This document shows, piece after piece, positions 5,737 to 14,366 of a DNA stretch of 32,027 nucleotides. Made by a program: the position numbers and the translations under genes. Origin of the DNA: Paracoccus nototheniae (GTDB lineage Bacteria; Pseudomonadota; Alphaproteobacteria; Rhodobacterales; Rhodobacteraceae); contig NZ_RQRT01000053.1 in assembly GCF_004335005.1 (NCBI RefSeq), positions 1-32,027 of the forward strand, written 5' to 3'. The first letter of the stretch is position 1. Every line of letters begins with the position of its first letter. The notes below the pieces were generated by a model. It was not told the origin of the DNA. It searched no databases and saw only the letters and a program-made list of their open reading frames with translations.

Positions 5737-7109
5737 GCGCGGTGCTTCTGATAGGCGGCCAGCGCGCGGTCGCGACCCTCGGCCAGCGTGATCGCGGGCC
5801 TGGGGCGCTGCGTCAGGTCGATCTGCCAGGACCGGGGTGCGGCATCCGCGAACGCCTGCGCGCCCTCGGCCCTGGGGTCCAGCCAATAGGCGCGGTATTG
5901 GCCCTGCGCATCGAATTTCTCGCCCTGCGTGTCGGGGTTGAAGACCCGGAAATAGGGCGCCGCATCCGGTCCGCAGCCCGCCACCCATTGCCAGTTCATT
6001 GCATTCGAGGCCGCATCCCAATCGCTGAGCGTATGGGCGAACCAGTCCAGCCCGACCCGCCAGTCGGTCATCAGATGTTTCGTCAGATAGCTGGCCGTGA
6101 TCATCCGCACGCGGTTGTGCATCTGGCCGGTCACGAACAGCTCTCGCATGCCGGCATCGACCATGGCGACGCCGGTCTGCCCGCGCCGCCACGCCTCGGC
6201 CTGTTCGTTGTCGCGACGCCATGGGAAATCATTCCATTCCGGGCGCCAGCAGCTGCGGTCCAGATCGGGGGATTCCTGCATCAGCTCGCGCGCGAATTCG
6301 CGCCAGCACAGTTCGGACAGGAAATGCTCGGCCCCGCGCGCGCTGTCCTGATAGGCGGGCTGGACGCGGGACCAGATGCGGCGGGGGCTGATCTCTCCGA
6401 CCGCCAGCGCATCGGCCAGACCCGAGGTCGCGCGGGGGCGCCACGGCTCGTCCCGGTGCGCCTTGTAATCGGGCAGCGGGCCGTCCAGAAATTCGTCCAG
6501 CCGGGCATGGGCCTGATCCTCGCCCGCGCGGATATGGCCCGCCAGCACGTCCCAGCCCCGGTTCATCGCGGCGCGTGCCTGCGGCCAGTCGGTGTCATCG
6601 CCGTCGGGCCAATCGGGCGGCGAGGACAGGCGGGGCACCGCCAGAGGCGCGGCGATCTCGACCTGCCGCACGGCCTTCCAGAAGGGCGAAAAGACCTTGT
6701 AGACCCCGCCCGATCCGGTCAGCACGCTGCCGCGCGGCACCAGATCGGCCAGCGGATGCAGGTGCAGATCCGCGCCGCCGCGCCGCGCCGCCGCCTCCAG
6801 CCCGTGCTCGCTGGCAAAGGGAAAGCCGATGGTCGTGTGGATGGCCGTGGCGCCGGTCTGGCGGGCCAAAGCCTCCAGCACCTCGGCCGGTTTGCCATGG
6901 CGCACGATCAGGCGGGACTGGTGCTGATGCAGCGCCGCCTCCAGCCGGGACAGCGACAGGGCCTGCCGTTCGGCGCTGGCGGGGTGGTCGTGCGCCTCGT
7001 CGGGGTCCAGAATCACCAGCGGGATCACCGCCCCGTCGCGGGCCGCCGCAACCAGCGCCGGGTGATCGTCCAATCGCAGAACCCGCCTGAACCAGCAGAT
7101 GACCGTCAT
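5733..7109 (-). CDS. phrB: Deoxyribodipyrimidine photolyase (class I photolyase/cryptochrome family)
   Basis: This 458-residue protein has the full family layout. The N-terminal alpha/beta antenna domain starts ICWFRRVLRLDDHPAL. The C-terminal FAD-binding domain contains CWREFARELM, GVAMVDAGMREL, TGQMHNRVRMITASYLTKHL, and the signature DWDAASNAMNWQWVAGCGPDAAPYFRVFNP. Such enzymes repair cyclobutane pyrimidine dimers with blue light. Length matches the family (about 450-480). The start has AAGGAG seven bases upstream. The stop overlaps the start of the SDR gene by four bases. It is transcribed divergently from the methyltransferase gene; the shared region holds a palindrome that may be an operator. 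Photosensory cryptochrome function cannot be ruled out from sequence alone, but the motifs fit a repair enzyme. Confidence 0.93.
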   Translation of the reverse strand: MTVICWFRRVLRLDDHPALVAAARDGAVIPLVILDPDEAHDHPASAERQALSLSRLEAALHQHQSRLIVRHGKPAEVLEALARQTGATAIHTTIGFPFASEHGLEAAARRGGADLHLHPLADLVPRGSVLTGSGGVYKVFSPFWKAVRQVEIAAPLAVPRLSSPPDWPDGDDTDWPQARAAMNRGWDVLAGHIRAGEDQAHARLDEFLDGPLPDYKAHRDEPWRPRATSGLADALAVGEISPRRIWSRVQPAYQDSARGAEHFLSELCWREFARELMQESPDLDRSCWRPEWNDFPWRRDNEQAEAWRRGQTGVAMVDAGMRELFVTGQMHNRVRMITASYLTKHLMTDWRVGLDWFAHTLSDWDAASNAMNWQWVAGCGPDAAPYFRVFNPDTQGEKFDAQGQYRAYWLDPRAEGAQAFADAAPRSWQIDLTQRPRPAITLAEGRDRALAAYQKHRA

Positions 7110-7152
7110 CGCATTCTCCTTGCCGTGCCCCGGACCACGCCCGAGCGCGCCA

Positions 7153-7181
7153 AAAGTTTCTTAAAACGTTTCCGAAACTTT
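7153..7181. promoter_or_regulatory. Inverted repeat in the photolyase/methyltransferase divergent region
   Basis: AAAGTTTC (7153-7160) and GAAACTTT (7174-7181) form perfect eight-base arms around a 13-base spacer that itself contains AAACGTTT. The AT-rich island stands out from its GC-rich surroundings and lies about 45-70 bases upstream of the photolyase start. This is consistent with an operator for a dimeric regulator. No regulator is identified. Confidence 0.4.
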
Positions 7182-7303
7182 CATCGCCTGTCGTCGGCGC
7201 AAACGGGATGCGCGGCATTGTCACACCGGATGCGGGTGGTATAGCTGAAACCCCGCCATGCGTCCCGCAGCCAGCCCGCGCCGTTCAGAAAGCCCGCCCG
7301 CCC

Positions 7304-8056
7304 GTGACCGATCCCAGCTTTCCCCCCGGCTTCGTCTCGCTGGTCTCGGCAGGGCCGGGCGATCCCGAGTTATTGACGCTGAAGGCCGCGCGGCGGCTGG
7401 CGCAGGCCGATGTGGTGCTGTTCGACGATCTGGCATCGGGCCCGGTGCTGGATCACGCCGGTCCGCAGGCCGAGCTGATCGCGGTGGGCAAGCGCGCCGG
7501 TCGCCCCTCGGCCCGGCAAGAGGCGGTGAATGCGCTGATCGTCAGCCATGCGCAGGCCGGGCGCCGCGTGGTGCGGCTGAAATCGGGCGATGCGGGCATC
7601 TTCGGGCGTCTGGAAGAGGAACTGGTCGCCCTGACCCAAGCGAATATCCCGTTCGAGATCGTGCCAGGCGTCAGCTCGGCCAGCGCGGCGGCGGCGGCGA
7701 TGGGCATGCCCCTGACCCGGCGCCTGACCGCGCGGCGGGTGCAGTTCGTGACCGGTGCCGATGTGACGGGTCAGCTGCCCGGCGATATCAACTGGGCGGC
7801 GCTGGCCGATCCCTCGGTGACCACGGTCGTGTTCATGGGCCAGCGCAGCTTTCCGCTGCTGGCGCAGGGGCTGATCGACCATGGTCTGCCCGGCGACACC
7901 CCCGCCCTGTTCGCCGAGGCCGTGGGTCATCCCGGCCAGCGCCTGCTGCGCAGCACGGTGTCCGATCTGGCCCGGATCCTGCGCGATCAGGGCCCGGCCA
8001 GCCAGCCCGGGCTGATCCTGTACGGCCCGCTGGCCTTTCCGCCCGAAAGCGTCTGA
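7304..8056 (+). CDS. cobA: Uroporphyrinogen-III C-methyltransferase
   Basis: This 250-residue SAM-dependent enzyme methylates uroporphyrinogen III at C2 and C7 to give precorrin-2, the branch point to siroheme and cobalamin. Evidence includes VSLVSAGPGDPELLTLKAARRL near the N-terminus, VVLFDDL, RLKSGDAGIFGRLEEE, and VPGVSSASAAAAAMGMPLTRR, all standard SUMT blocks, and a length close to stand-alone enzymes (about 240-280). The start is uncertain. A GTG at 7304 gives a compact N-terminus, but no convincing ribosome binding site is seen; an ATG at 7208 would add 32 residues lacking family character. No other siroheme or cobalamin gene is adjacent, so the pathway it serves is open. A probable terminator follows the stop. 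Confidence 0.9.
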   Translation: MTDPSFPPGFVSLVSAGPGDPELLTLKAARRLAQADVVLFDDLASGPVLDHAGPQAELIAVGKRAGRPSARQEAVNALIVSHAQAGRRVVRLKSGDAGIFGRLEEELVALTQANIPFEIVPGVSSASAAAAAMGMPLTRRLTARRVQFVTGADVTGQLPGDINWAALADPSVTTVVFMGQRSFPLLAQGLIDHGLPGDTPALFAEAVGHPGQRLLRSTVSDLARILRDQGPASQPGLILYGPLAFPPESV

Positions 8057-8079
8057 GGGCGCGCTGAGCGGACCCTGAT

Positions 8080-8100
8080 CCCGCCAATCGCGGGGCTTTT
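8080..8100 (+). terminator. Rho-independent terminator after cobA
   Basis: CCCGC (8080-8084) and GCGGG (8090-8094) flank a five-base loop, followed by GCTTTT. It starts 24 bases after the methyltransferase stop and separates it from the RTX gene. Confidence 0.6.
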
Positions 8101-8162
8101 GCCTCAAATGCCTGCTAAACACCGGGTGGTCAGACGGGGCCGTTAAGACCATGTTCATCCTT

Positions 8163-8178
8163 GTCCGGATCACCGGAC
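8163..8178 (+). promoter_or_regulatory. Leader hairpin/palindrome before the RTX gene
   Basis: GTCCGG and CCGGAC form perfect six-base arms around ATCA, 31 bases before the chosen RTX start. Without a following T-run it is more likely an operator or leader structure than a terminator. Confidence 0.3.
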
Positions 8179-8208
8179 GCATCCTGCCCCGAACCCCAGA
8201 AAACCCCC

Positions 8209-11200
8209 ATGATCCTGTATCGCCACGTGACCACCTTTGGTGTCACGCAACACAGAACATTGTCCCGCGTCACGGACCTTGAGATCGTCGAGGCGGGCGG
8301 ACGGACGCTGTTGATTGCGGCAAACCCTCTGGGCGGCGGCATCAGCAACTATGCCATCGGTGACCCGGATGCGGCCATCGAGCTGCTGCGCAGCCGCAGC
8401 TATCCCGATGAATTCACCTATCAGGGCACGCCGCGCCTGACCGCGCTGACGATGCCAGGCGGTGGCACCGTGCTGCACGTCGCGCAGATGGGCGGGGCGG
8501 CGGACATGTCGGTGTCGCTGCGCATGGACAATGGCGCCATGCCCCGCTTTGCCGGGCTGTTCACGACCAGTCTGGGCGACGATCTGACGGCAATCGGCCA
8601 GATCGAGACCGCGCAGGGGCAGTTCATCTTTTCCGCCCGCGACGGCGATCTGACCCTGACCACGCAGCGAATGGCGGCGGACGGCTCGCTTGTCGCGGTG
8701 GGCCGCACCACGCTGCCGGTGCCGCAGGGCAGCACCCATGCCGCGCTGGACAGGGTGATCCCGGTAATGGTTGAGGGCCAGCAGATCCTGCTGGCCGTGT
8801 CGGGCAATGGCAATTTCATCTCGACCCATCTGATGGCGGCGAATGGCTGGCTGGGACCGGGCATGGTCCATCAGGCCGGGCGCGGCACCGGCTATGACCT
8901 GCCCGCCCAGATCGGGACGGTGCAGGTCGCCGGAAAGACCTTTGTGATCATGGGGGCTGCCGGGTCCGATTCGCTGACTGTGTTCCAGCTGACGCGCGAT
9001 GCCCGGCTGATCACCGTCGACCATATCATCGACGAGGGCACGACCCGCTTCCAGTCGGTCACGGCGCTGGAAACCGTCGTCGTCAGCGGGCGGGCCTTTG
9101 TCTTTGTGGGCGGTGCGGATGACGGGATCAGCGTCTTTACCCTGCTGCCCGACGGGCGGCTGTTGCACCTGACCACCATCGCCGACACGAACGACATGAC
9201 GCTCAGCGATGTCAGCAGCATCGCCGCCCGCGTTGTCGACGGCAAGATCATGCTGTTCGTGGGTTCTTCAACCGAAACCGGGATCACCCAGTTGCTGTTC
9301 GACCCCGGCCTGATGGGATCGACCCGCATCGCTCCGGTCAGCCTGATGCGCGGCGGCGCAGGCAGCGATCTGCTGGTCGCGACCGCCGTCACCACCCGGC
9401 TGGAGGGCGGCGACGGCAATGACATCCTTGTCGCCGGCTCCCGCCCCATCACGCTGGTCGGGGGCGAGGGGGCGGACATTTTCGTGCCGTCCCGCGTGCA
9501 GGGGCGGATTGCGATACTGGATTACGATCCGGGCACAGACCGGCTGGATCTGTCGATGCTGGGCACGATTCGCAGCATCTGGCAGCTGCGCTTCGTGCCC
9601 ACCGCCAGCGGCATCATGATCCTGTATGGCGAGACGATCCTGGACATCACCACCCGCAGCGGGCGCAGCCTGAGCATCGCCGATTTCTCGAACGCGATGT
9701 TTCCGGTGGCCCATTATCTGCTGCCCGAGCTGAACCCGACGCTGATCCCCGCCGACCCCGGCCCGACGGGTACGCCGGTCTGGCTGTTCGGCACGTCCGG
9801 CCCCGATCGCCTGATGGGCACCGCCCGCCCCGAGCTGATCGCGGCGGGCGCGGGCCATGACACGGTCTCGGGCGGGGCGGGCCATGACACGATCCGGGCA
9901 GAGGCGGGCGACGACGTGGTCCGCGGCGGCGAAGGCGATGACCAGTTGTTCGGCGGGCCGGGCCGCGACACCCTGTTCGGCGATGCGGGCAACGATCTGA
10001 TCCATGGCGATGACGGCGATGATCTGATCGACGGCGGAGCGGGCGATGACAGCCTGTATGGCGGGGGCGGCAACGATCTGATCTATGGCGGGCCCGGCAA
10101 TGACCGCCTGTCCGGCGGCGCGGGCAATGACACATTGCTGGGTGGCCCCGGCAATGACCGCCTGTTCGGGGAGGATGGCGCCGATCTTTTGAATGGCGGC
10201 ATGGACGACGATTATCTGGACGGAGGCGCAGGCCCCGACATCCTGCTGGGCGGGATGGGCCATGACACCCTGCTGGGCGGGGCGGGCAACGATCATGTGT
10301 CCGGCCATGCCGGGAACGACCTGCTGATGGGCGGCGACGGCGACGACACCCTGTCGGGGGGGCTGGGCAATGACACGCTGCGCGGCGACGCAGGTCGTGA
10401 CCTGCTGTTTGGCAATCAGGGCAATGATTTGATGTCGGGGGACGACGGCCATGACACGCTGCGCGGCGGATGGGGCGATGATACCCTCTATGGCGATGCC
10501 GGCAATGATGTCCTGTCGGGCGATCAGGGCAATGACCTGATCTATGGCGGCATGGGCAATGACCGGATCTTTGGCAATGCCGGCAATGACCGGCTGTATG
10601 GCGAGGATGGCACCGACTATCTGTTCGACGCCCTCGGATCGAACCTGCTGGACGGCGGCGCGGGCGATGACACCCTGCTGGCAGGCGCAGGCCATGATAC
10701 CCTGCTGGGCGGAGACGGCAATGATCGCATGAACGGCGGCGCCGGCAACGACCTGTTAGAGGGCGGGACCGGCAACGACACACTGCTTGGCGGGCCGGGC
10801 AATGACCGCATGATGGGCGGCGAGGGGCATGACCTGCTGACCAGCTTTGCAGGCAACAATGTCATGTGGGGCGGTGCGGGCAATGACACCCTGCTGGCGG
10901 GCGCAGGCCATGACGTGCTGCGCGGCGATGCGGGAAACGACCTTCTGAACGGCGGTGCGGGCAATGACCGGATCTGGGGCGGTCCCGGCCATGACCGCCT
11001 GCTGGGCGGCCCCGGCAACGATGTTCTGGATGGCGGGATGGGCAACGACGTGCTGGATGGCGGTATCGGCGCCGACAGGCTGTTCGGAGGACTGGGCAAC
11101 GACCTGCTGAACGGCGGCATGGGCCATGACATTCTGGACGGCGGACCGGGCGCGGACAGGCTGTTCGGCGGTCCCGGCAATGATCTTCTGCGCGGCGGAT

Positions 11201-11562
11201 GGGGCCCGGACAGGCTGCAGGGCGGGCCGGGCAACGACACGCTGATCGGCGGCGCCGGCGCCGATGTGATGTTCGGCGGTGCCGGGCGTGACAGCTTCCG
11301 CTTTCTGGGACCGGGCGACAGCCCCCGCGCCCAGTCCGACCTGATCGGCGATTTCCGCCCCGGAGAGGATCTTATGGACCTGCGCCCGCTGAACCTCTCC
11401 TATGCCGGCCACGGCCCGTTCCAGGGCCCGCGCTCGCTGAGATGGGATCATGTCGGCCAGCAGACCCATGTCTTCGTCGATCTGAACGGTGACCGTCAGG
11501 CCGACATGATGATCCGCCTGCAAGGCCACCTGACCCTGGATGGAGAGGATTTCCTGCTTTAG
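8209..11562 (+). CDS. Giant RTX calcium-binding protein, probable type I secretion substrate
   Basis: This 1117-residue acidic protein has no N-terminal signal peptide. Residues 1 to about 390 form repeated beta-propeller-like blades of the form VxGxxFVFVGxxxxGISVFxLxxDGxL. Residues of about 397-504 contain two degenerate RTX units and a serralysin-C-like segment (LDYDPGTDRLDLSMLG...). Residues 526-1029 (9784-11295) are 56 consecutive nonapeptides of type LxGGxGNDx with no phase break. Residues 1030-1117 form a second serralysin-type C-terminal module (DLIGDFRPGEDLMDL...VDLNGDRQADMMIRL), the type I secretion signal region. No protease HExxH or other catalytic motif is seen. Calcium binding outside the cell should fold the array; a surface or matrix role is inferred. 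No type I exporter genes are nearby. ATG 8209 was chosen; a TTG at 8161 in the same frame would add 16 residues. No clear ribosome binding site is visible. Confidence 0.88.
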   Translation: MILYRHVTTFGVTQHRTLSRVTDLEIVEAGGRTLLIAANPLGGGISNYAIGDPDAAIELLRSRSYPDEFTYQGTPRLTALTMPGGGTVLHVAQMGGAADMSVSLRMDNGAMPRFAGLFTTSLGDDLTAIGQIETAQGQFIFSARDGDLTLTTQRMAADGSLVAVGRTTLPVPQGSTHAALDRVIPVMVEGQQILLAVSGNGNFISTHLMAANGWLGPGMVHQAGRGTGYDLPAQIGTVQVAGKTFVIMGAAGSDSLTVFQLTRDARLITVDHIIDEGTTRFQSVTALETVVVSGRAFVFVGGADDGISVFTLLPDGRLLHLTTIADTNDMTLSDVSSIAARVVDGKIMLFVGSSTETGITQLLFDPGLMGSTRIAPVSLMRGGAGSDLLVATAVTTRLEGGDGNDILVAGSRPITLVGGEGADIFVPSRVQGRIAILDYDPGTDRLDLSMLGTIRSIWQLRFVPTASGIMILYGETILDITTRSGRSLSIADFSNAMFPVAHYLLPELNPTLIPADPGPTGTPVWLFGTSGPDRLMGTARPELIAAGAGHDTVSGGAGHDTIRAEAGDDVVRGGEGDDQLFGGPGRDTLFGDAGNDLIHGDDGDDLIDGGAGDDSLYGGGGNDLIYGGPGNDRLSGGAGNDTLLGGPGNDRLFGEDGADLLNGGMDDDYLDGGAGPDILLGGMGHDTLLGGAGNDHVSGHAGNDLLMGGDGDDTLSGGLGNDTLRGDAGRDLLFGNQGNDLMSGDDGHDTLRGGWGDDTLYGDAGNDVLSGDQGNDLIYGGMGNDRIFGNAGNDRLYGEDGTDYLFDALGSNLLDGGAGDDTLLAGAGHDTLLGGDGNDRMNGGAGNDLLEGGTGNDTLLGGPGNDRMMGGEGHDLLTSFAGNNVMWGGAGNDTLLAGAGHDVLRGDAGNDLLNGGAGNDRIWGGPGHDRLLGGPGNDVLDGGMGNDVLDGGIGADRLFGGLGNDLLNGGMGHDILDGGPGADRLFGGPGNDLLRGGWGPDRLQGGPGNDTLIGGAGADVMFGGAGRDSFRFLGPGDSPRAQSDLIGDFRPGEDLMDLRPLNLSYAGHGPFQGPRSLRWDHVGQQTHVFVDLNGDRQADMMIRLQGHLTLDGEDFLL
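9784..11295 (+). repeat. 56-unit, 27-bp-period RTX nonapeptide coding array
   Basis: The span is exactly 56 x 27 bases and every unit stays in phase. Most units match [LIVM]xGGxGxDx. Degenerate ones include LMGTARPEL (unit 2), IRAEAGDDV (5), LFDALGSNL (32) and LTSFAGNNV (40). Unit 16 has Asp for the second-turn Gly. The DNA units vary at many third positions, so this is an old, diversified array rather than a fresh amplification. Confidence 0.95.
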
Positions 11563-11565
11563 CCC

Positions 11566-11580
11566 CTGCCCCCGGGGCAG
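11566..11580. terminator. Hairpin between convergent RTX and queG genes
   Basis: CTGCCCC and GGGGCAG form a 15-base palindrome with a one-base centre, filling the 18-base gap between the two convergent stop codons. A tight loop of about five bases with a five-pair stem is realistic. No T-run follows on either strand, so its strength as a terminator is uncertain. Confidence 0.4.
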
Positions 11581-12606
11581 TTACCCCGACAGACGCGCCA
11601 CCGCCCATTGCGCCGCCTCGGCCACGACCGGATCGCCATCCCCGCACAGGCCCTGCGCGACCGGCAGCAGCCGCGCCTCGCCCGAATTGCCGATCGCATA
11701 CAGCACGTTCCTGACAAACCGGTCCCGTCCGATCCGCTTGATCGGCGATCCCGAAAACCGCGCCCGGAACCCCGCATCGTCCAGGCCCGCCAGCTCCGCC
11801 AAAGGCGGCGCATCGATGATCCCGCGATAGCGCATCTCGGACCCGGCCTGCGCGAACTTGTTCCACGGACAGACCGCCAGACAATCGTCGCAGCCATAGA
11901 TCCGGTTGCCCATCAGCACCCGCAGATCGGGATCCACCGGGCCCTTGTGCTCGATCGTCAGATAGGAAATGCAGCGCCGCGCATCCAGCCGGTAGGGCGC
12001 CGGGAAAGCCCCCGTCGGGCAGACATCCAGACAGGCCCGGCACGATCCGCAATGCCCGGCCTCGGGCGCATCCGCAGGCAAAGGCATGGTGGAAAAGATC
12101 GCGCCCAGAAAGAACCAGCTGCCCAGATCGCGCGACAACAGATTGGTATGCTTGCCCTGCCAGCCCAGACCCGCCGCCTGCGCCAGCGGCTTTTCCATGA
12201 CCGGCGCCGTATCGACAAAGACCTTGATCTGATGGCCCGGCTCGGGCGCCCGCTCCAGCATCCAGCGCCCCAGCCTCTTCAGCCGCTTCTTGACCAGATC
12301 ATGATAATCGCGCCCCTGCGCATAGACGCTGACGGCAGCCCGGTCGCGGCGCTCCAAGACCGCCAGAGGATCACCCTCGGGCGTATACAGCTCGGCCAGC
12401 ATCACCACCGACCGCGCCTCGGGCCACAGGGCCGCCGGATCGCCGCGCCAGGCCGTCCGCTCGGCCATCCAGTCCATCTGCCCGTGATGCCCGGCCTGCA
12501 GAAAGGCCGCCAGCCGCCCCGCCGCCTCGGGCACCGCGTCCGTCCGCGTCACGCCCATCGTCGCGAAGCCCACCGCGACCGCCTCGGCCGCCACTTCGGC
12601 TTTCAT
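11581..12606 (-). CDS. queG: Epoxyqueuosine reductase QueG
   Basis: This 341-residue enzyme reduces epoxyqueuosine to queuosine in tRNA, the last step of the pathway, using a cobalamin cofactor and two 4Fe-4S clusters. Visible signatures are [29 protein letters not shown] (with Asp132 as the likely catalytic acid), [16 protein letters not shown] (Cys186, 189, 192, 196), [11 protein letters not shown], and [14 protein letters not shown]. The C-terminus carries a short HEAT-like segment ending [13 protein letters not shown]. The ATG at 12606 gives [10 protein letters not shown]; a longer frame upstream would run through a G/C hairpin and is rejected. The glutathione S-transferase gene lies 67 bases upstream on the same strand. 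Confidence 0.94.
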   Translation of the reverse strand: MKAEVAAEAVAVGFATMGVTRTDAVPEAAGRLAAFLQAGHHGQMDWMAERTAWRGDPAALWPEARSVVMLAELYTPEGDPLAVLERRDRAAVSVYAQGRDYHDLVKKRLKRLGRWMLERAPEPGHQIKVFVDTAPVMEKPLAQAAGLGWQGKHTNLLSRDLGSWFFLGAIFSTMPLPADAPEAGHCGSCRACLDVCPTGAFPAPYRLDARRCISYLTIEHKGPVDPDLRVLMGNRIYGCDDCLAVCPWNKFAQAGSEMRYRGIIDAPPLAELAGLDDAGFRARFSGSPIKRIGRDRFVRNVLYAIGNSGEARLLPVAQGLCGDGDPVVAEAAQWAVARLSG

Positions 12607-12644
12607 CTTGGCCCAAATATCCCGGGGGGGATCGCCGTCAGGCG

Positions 12645-12664
12645 AGGGGGGGCTGGCCCCCCCT
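12645..12664 (-). terminator. G/C hairpin between gst and queG
   Basis: A-G7 and C7-T form a perfect eight-base stem with a CTGG loop. It lies between the gst stop and the queG start on the minus strand. No T-run follows; the stretch after it contains ATATTTGGGCCAAGATG, which runs into the queG start. It could attenuate or merely separate the two genes. Confidence 0.4.
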
Positions 12665-12673
12665 GCCCCCGGC

Positions 12674-13360
12674 TCAGCCGAAATCAAGCTCGGCATAATG
12701 CGCCGCCGGGTGGATGCCCGGCACCTGATCGGCCAGAACCGACCGGAAGGCCGGGCGCGACTTGATCGTCGCATACCAGTCGCGCAGCGCCTCGGACCGG
12801 TCCCAATCCACGTCCGAGATGTAATCCAGACAGGAAAAATGCGCGGCCGCGGTGAAATCGGCGAGGCTCAGCGTATTGCCCGCCAGCCAGCGCCGGGTTT
12901 CCAGCAGCCCGGCCAGATAATCCATATGCTCCTTGATCGCGCGCAGCCCGTCCTTGACGACACGGCTGTCGGGATAGCCGGTGCGGGTGATCTTTTTCCA
13001 AACCCGCTCGTTCAGGATCGGCTGCGTGACCTCGGCCTGAAACTTGTCGTCGAACCAGGCGCACAGCCTGCGCACCTCGTGACGTTCCAGCGGCGTCGCG
13101 GGCATCAGCGAGGGGCTGGGCACCGCCTCGTCCAGATATTCGACGATCGCCTGACTTTCGGCCAGCAGATTGCCGCGATAGCGCAGCACCGGCAGCTTGC
13201 CGGCCGGATTACGACGCTTGAGATCGGGTGGGCCTTCCCAATACCGCTCTTCGACCAGCTCGACCTCGATCTTCTTCTCGGCCAGCACCAGCCGCACCTT
13301 GCGGCAATAGGGCGACAGGGCGGTGTGATAGAGGCGCGTGGTCTGGGTATTGGTATTCAT
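12674..13360 (-). CDS. Glutathione S-transferase family protein
   Basis: This 228-residue protein has a thioredoxin-like N-terminal domain ([21 protein letters not shown], with SPYC as the active-site region at about residues 14-17). The glutathione-binding turn NPAGKLPVL and the [11 protein letters not shown] segment follow near residues 50-76. The helical C-terminal domain contains [18 protein letters not shown] with the conserved folding Asp. The substrate is unknown. The start at 13360 gives [12 protein letters not shown] just ahead of the first beta strand; the frame extends further upstream but without family character. It precedes queG on the same strand. A role in detoxification or as a glutathione-dependent lyase cannot be decided from sequence. 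Confidence 0.88.
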   Translation of the reverse strand: MNTNTQTTRLYHTALSPYCRKVRLVLAEKKIEVELVEERYWEGPPDLKRRNPAGKLPVLRYRGNLLAESQAIVEYLDEAVPSPSLMPATPLERHEVRRLCAWFDDKFQAEVTQPILNERVWKKITRTGYPDSRVVKDGLRAIKEHMDYLAGLLETRRWLAGNTLSLADFTAAAHFSCLDYISDVDWDRSEALRDWYATIKSRPAFRSVLADQVPGIHPAAHYAELDFG

Positions 13361-13438
13361 GGGCTGCCGGGAACCTGACTGATGGGGTGGGTTGGCGCCT
13401 TGATACGCCCGCACCCCCGCGCTTTCAACCGTGGCGGA

Positions 13439-14164
13439 TCATTCGAAACAGGCCGCCCGCCCGTCCCGCGCGATCGTCGCCGCCCCATCGGCGATCGCCC
13501 GCGTACGGGCCGAGGCCTCCAGCCGCCGCGTCCGCGGGCTGGGCAGGATGGATGCCAGCCGCGCCGATTGCACCGCTGTCAGCTGATCCGGTGTGGTCGC
13601 GAAATGCGTCCGCGCCGCCGCATCGATGCCGAAGATGCCCGGCCCGAATTCGGCCACATTCAGATAGACCTCGAGGATGCGGCGCTTGGACCACAGCGCC
13701 TCGATCATCGGGGTCAGCGCGGTTTCCACCGCCTTGCGGCCCCAGCTGCGGGTCTGCCAAAGATAGGCGTTCTTGGCCGTCTGCTGCGTCAGGGTCGAGG
13801 CGCCATGCGACGACCCCGAGGCCACGACCTTGCGGATCTCGGCCATGTCAAAGCCCCAATGCAGGCAGAAATTCGCATCCTCGGCGGCCACGACCGACCG
13901 GCGCATGACCGGCGCGATCTGGTCCAGCGCCACCCAGTCCCGGGGAGCCAGATCATGCTGACGCGCCGCCCCCAGCATCGTCCAGGTCAGCGGCGGGTTC
14001 ACAAAGGCATAGATCGTCACCGACCCCGCCATGACCAGCAGCGCCCGGAGCGCCCCATATCGCAGCCAGAACAACGCCCTGCCGCGCAGCGACAGGCGCG
14101 CGGACGCCGTCTTCCGGGGAATGGGATCTGCGGAACGGGTGCGAGAGAACAGGCGCGACATCAT
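13439..14164 (-). CDS. mtgA: Monofunctional peptidoglycan transglycosylase MtgA
   Basis: This 241-residue protein would polymerise lipid II into glycan strands at the outer face of the inner membrane. It has one N-terminal membrane anchor (about residues 36-55) and then the GT51 domain: VVAAEDANFCLHWGFD with catalytic Glu95, GASTLTQQTAKN, the second acidic motif in KRRILEVYLNVAEFGPGIFGIDAAARTHF, and ARLASILPSP. No transpeptidase domain follows, and length matches MtgA. The start is ambiguous. ATGATG at 14164/14161, with GAGAG nearby, gives a normal-length protein; 14179 or 14263 would add residues without family character. Confidence 0.92.
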   Translation of the reverse strand: MMSRLFSRTRSADPIPRKTASARLSLRGRALFWLRYGALRALLVMAGSVTIYAFVNPPLTWTMLGAARQHDLAPRDWVALDQIAPVMRRSVVAAEDANFCLHWGFDMAEIRKVVASGSSHGASTLTQQTAKNAYLWQTRSWGRKAVETALTPMIEALWSKRRILEVYLNVAEFGPGIFGIDAAARTHFATTPDQLTAVQSARLASILPSPRTRRLEASARTRAIADGAATIARDGRAACFE

Positions 14165-14220
14165 CCCCGCATCTCTCATGCAGGGCGCGGCTGCGTCAAG
14201 CGGCGCAGGCCTGTCTCGGG

Positions 14221-14232
14221 CCCTGCGCAGGG
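14221..14232. promoter_or_regulatory. Palindrome upstream of mtgA
   Basis: CCCTGCGCAGGG is a perfect 12-base palindrome, 57 bases before the mtgA start, nested inside further complementary segments (CCTGTC/GACAGG and GCGCAGG/CCTGCGC between 14203 and 14237). It could be an operator or leader structure. The rest of the 290-base gap between mtgA and gltB holds only the repeat and terminator listed separately. Confidence 0.3.
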
Positions 14233-14366
14233 ACAGGGCACGCCTGCCCGGCGTCCTGGTCAAGGCGATCGCCGCCCAGGGGACGTCAGGGGGACGCAGC
14301 CATGGCGCGGTGGGTCAGGGGCGATCGGGGATGCCTGTCAGGCGCCTGCGACCTGCCGGGCCAGTG

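Noticed and set aside
7208..7303. Extended N-terminus of the uroporphyrinogen methyltransferase
   Set aside because: The extra 32 residues are low-complexity Pro/Ala/Arg and do not resemble the family; the GTG at 7304 gives a normal N-terminus.
9268..10783. Long open frames on the minus strand across the RTX gene
   Set aside because: They mirror the 27-bp repeat in another frame, giving low-complexity Ile/Val/Ala or Pro/His/Arg repeats with no family character; the plus-strand RTX reading is clearly the coding one.
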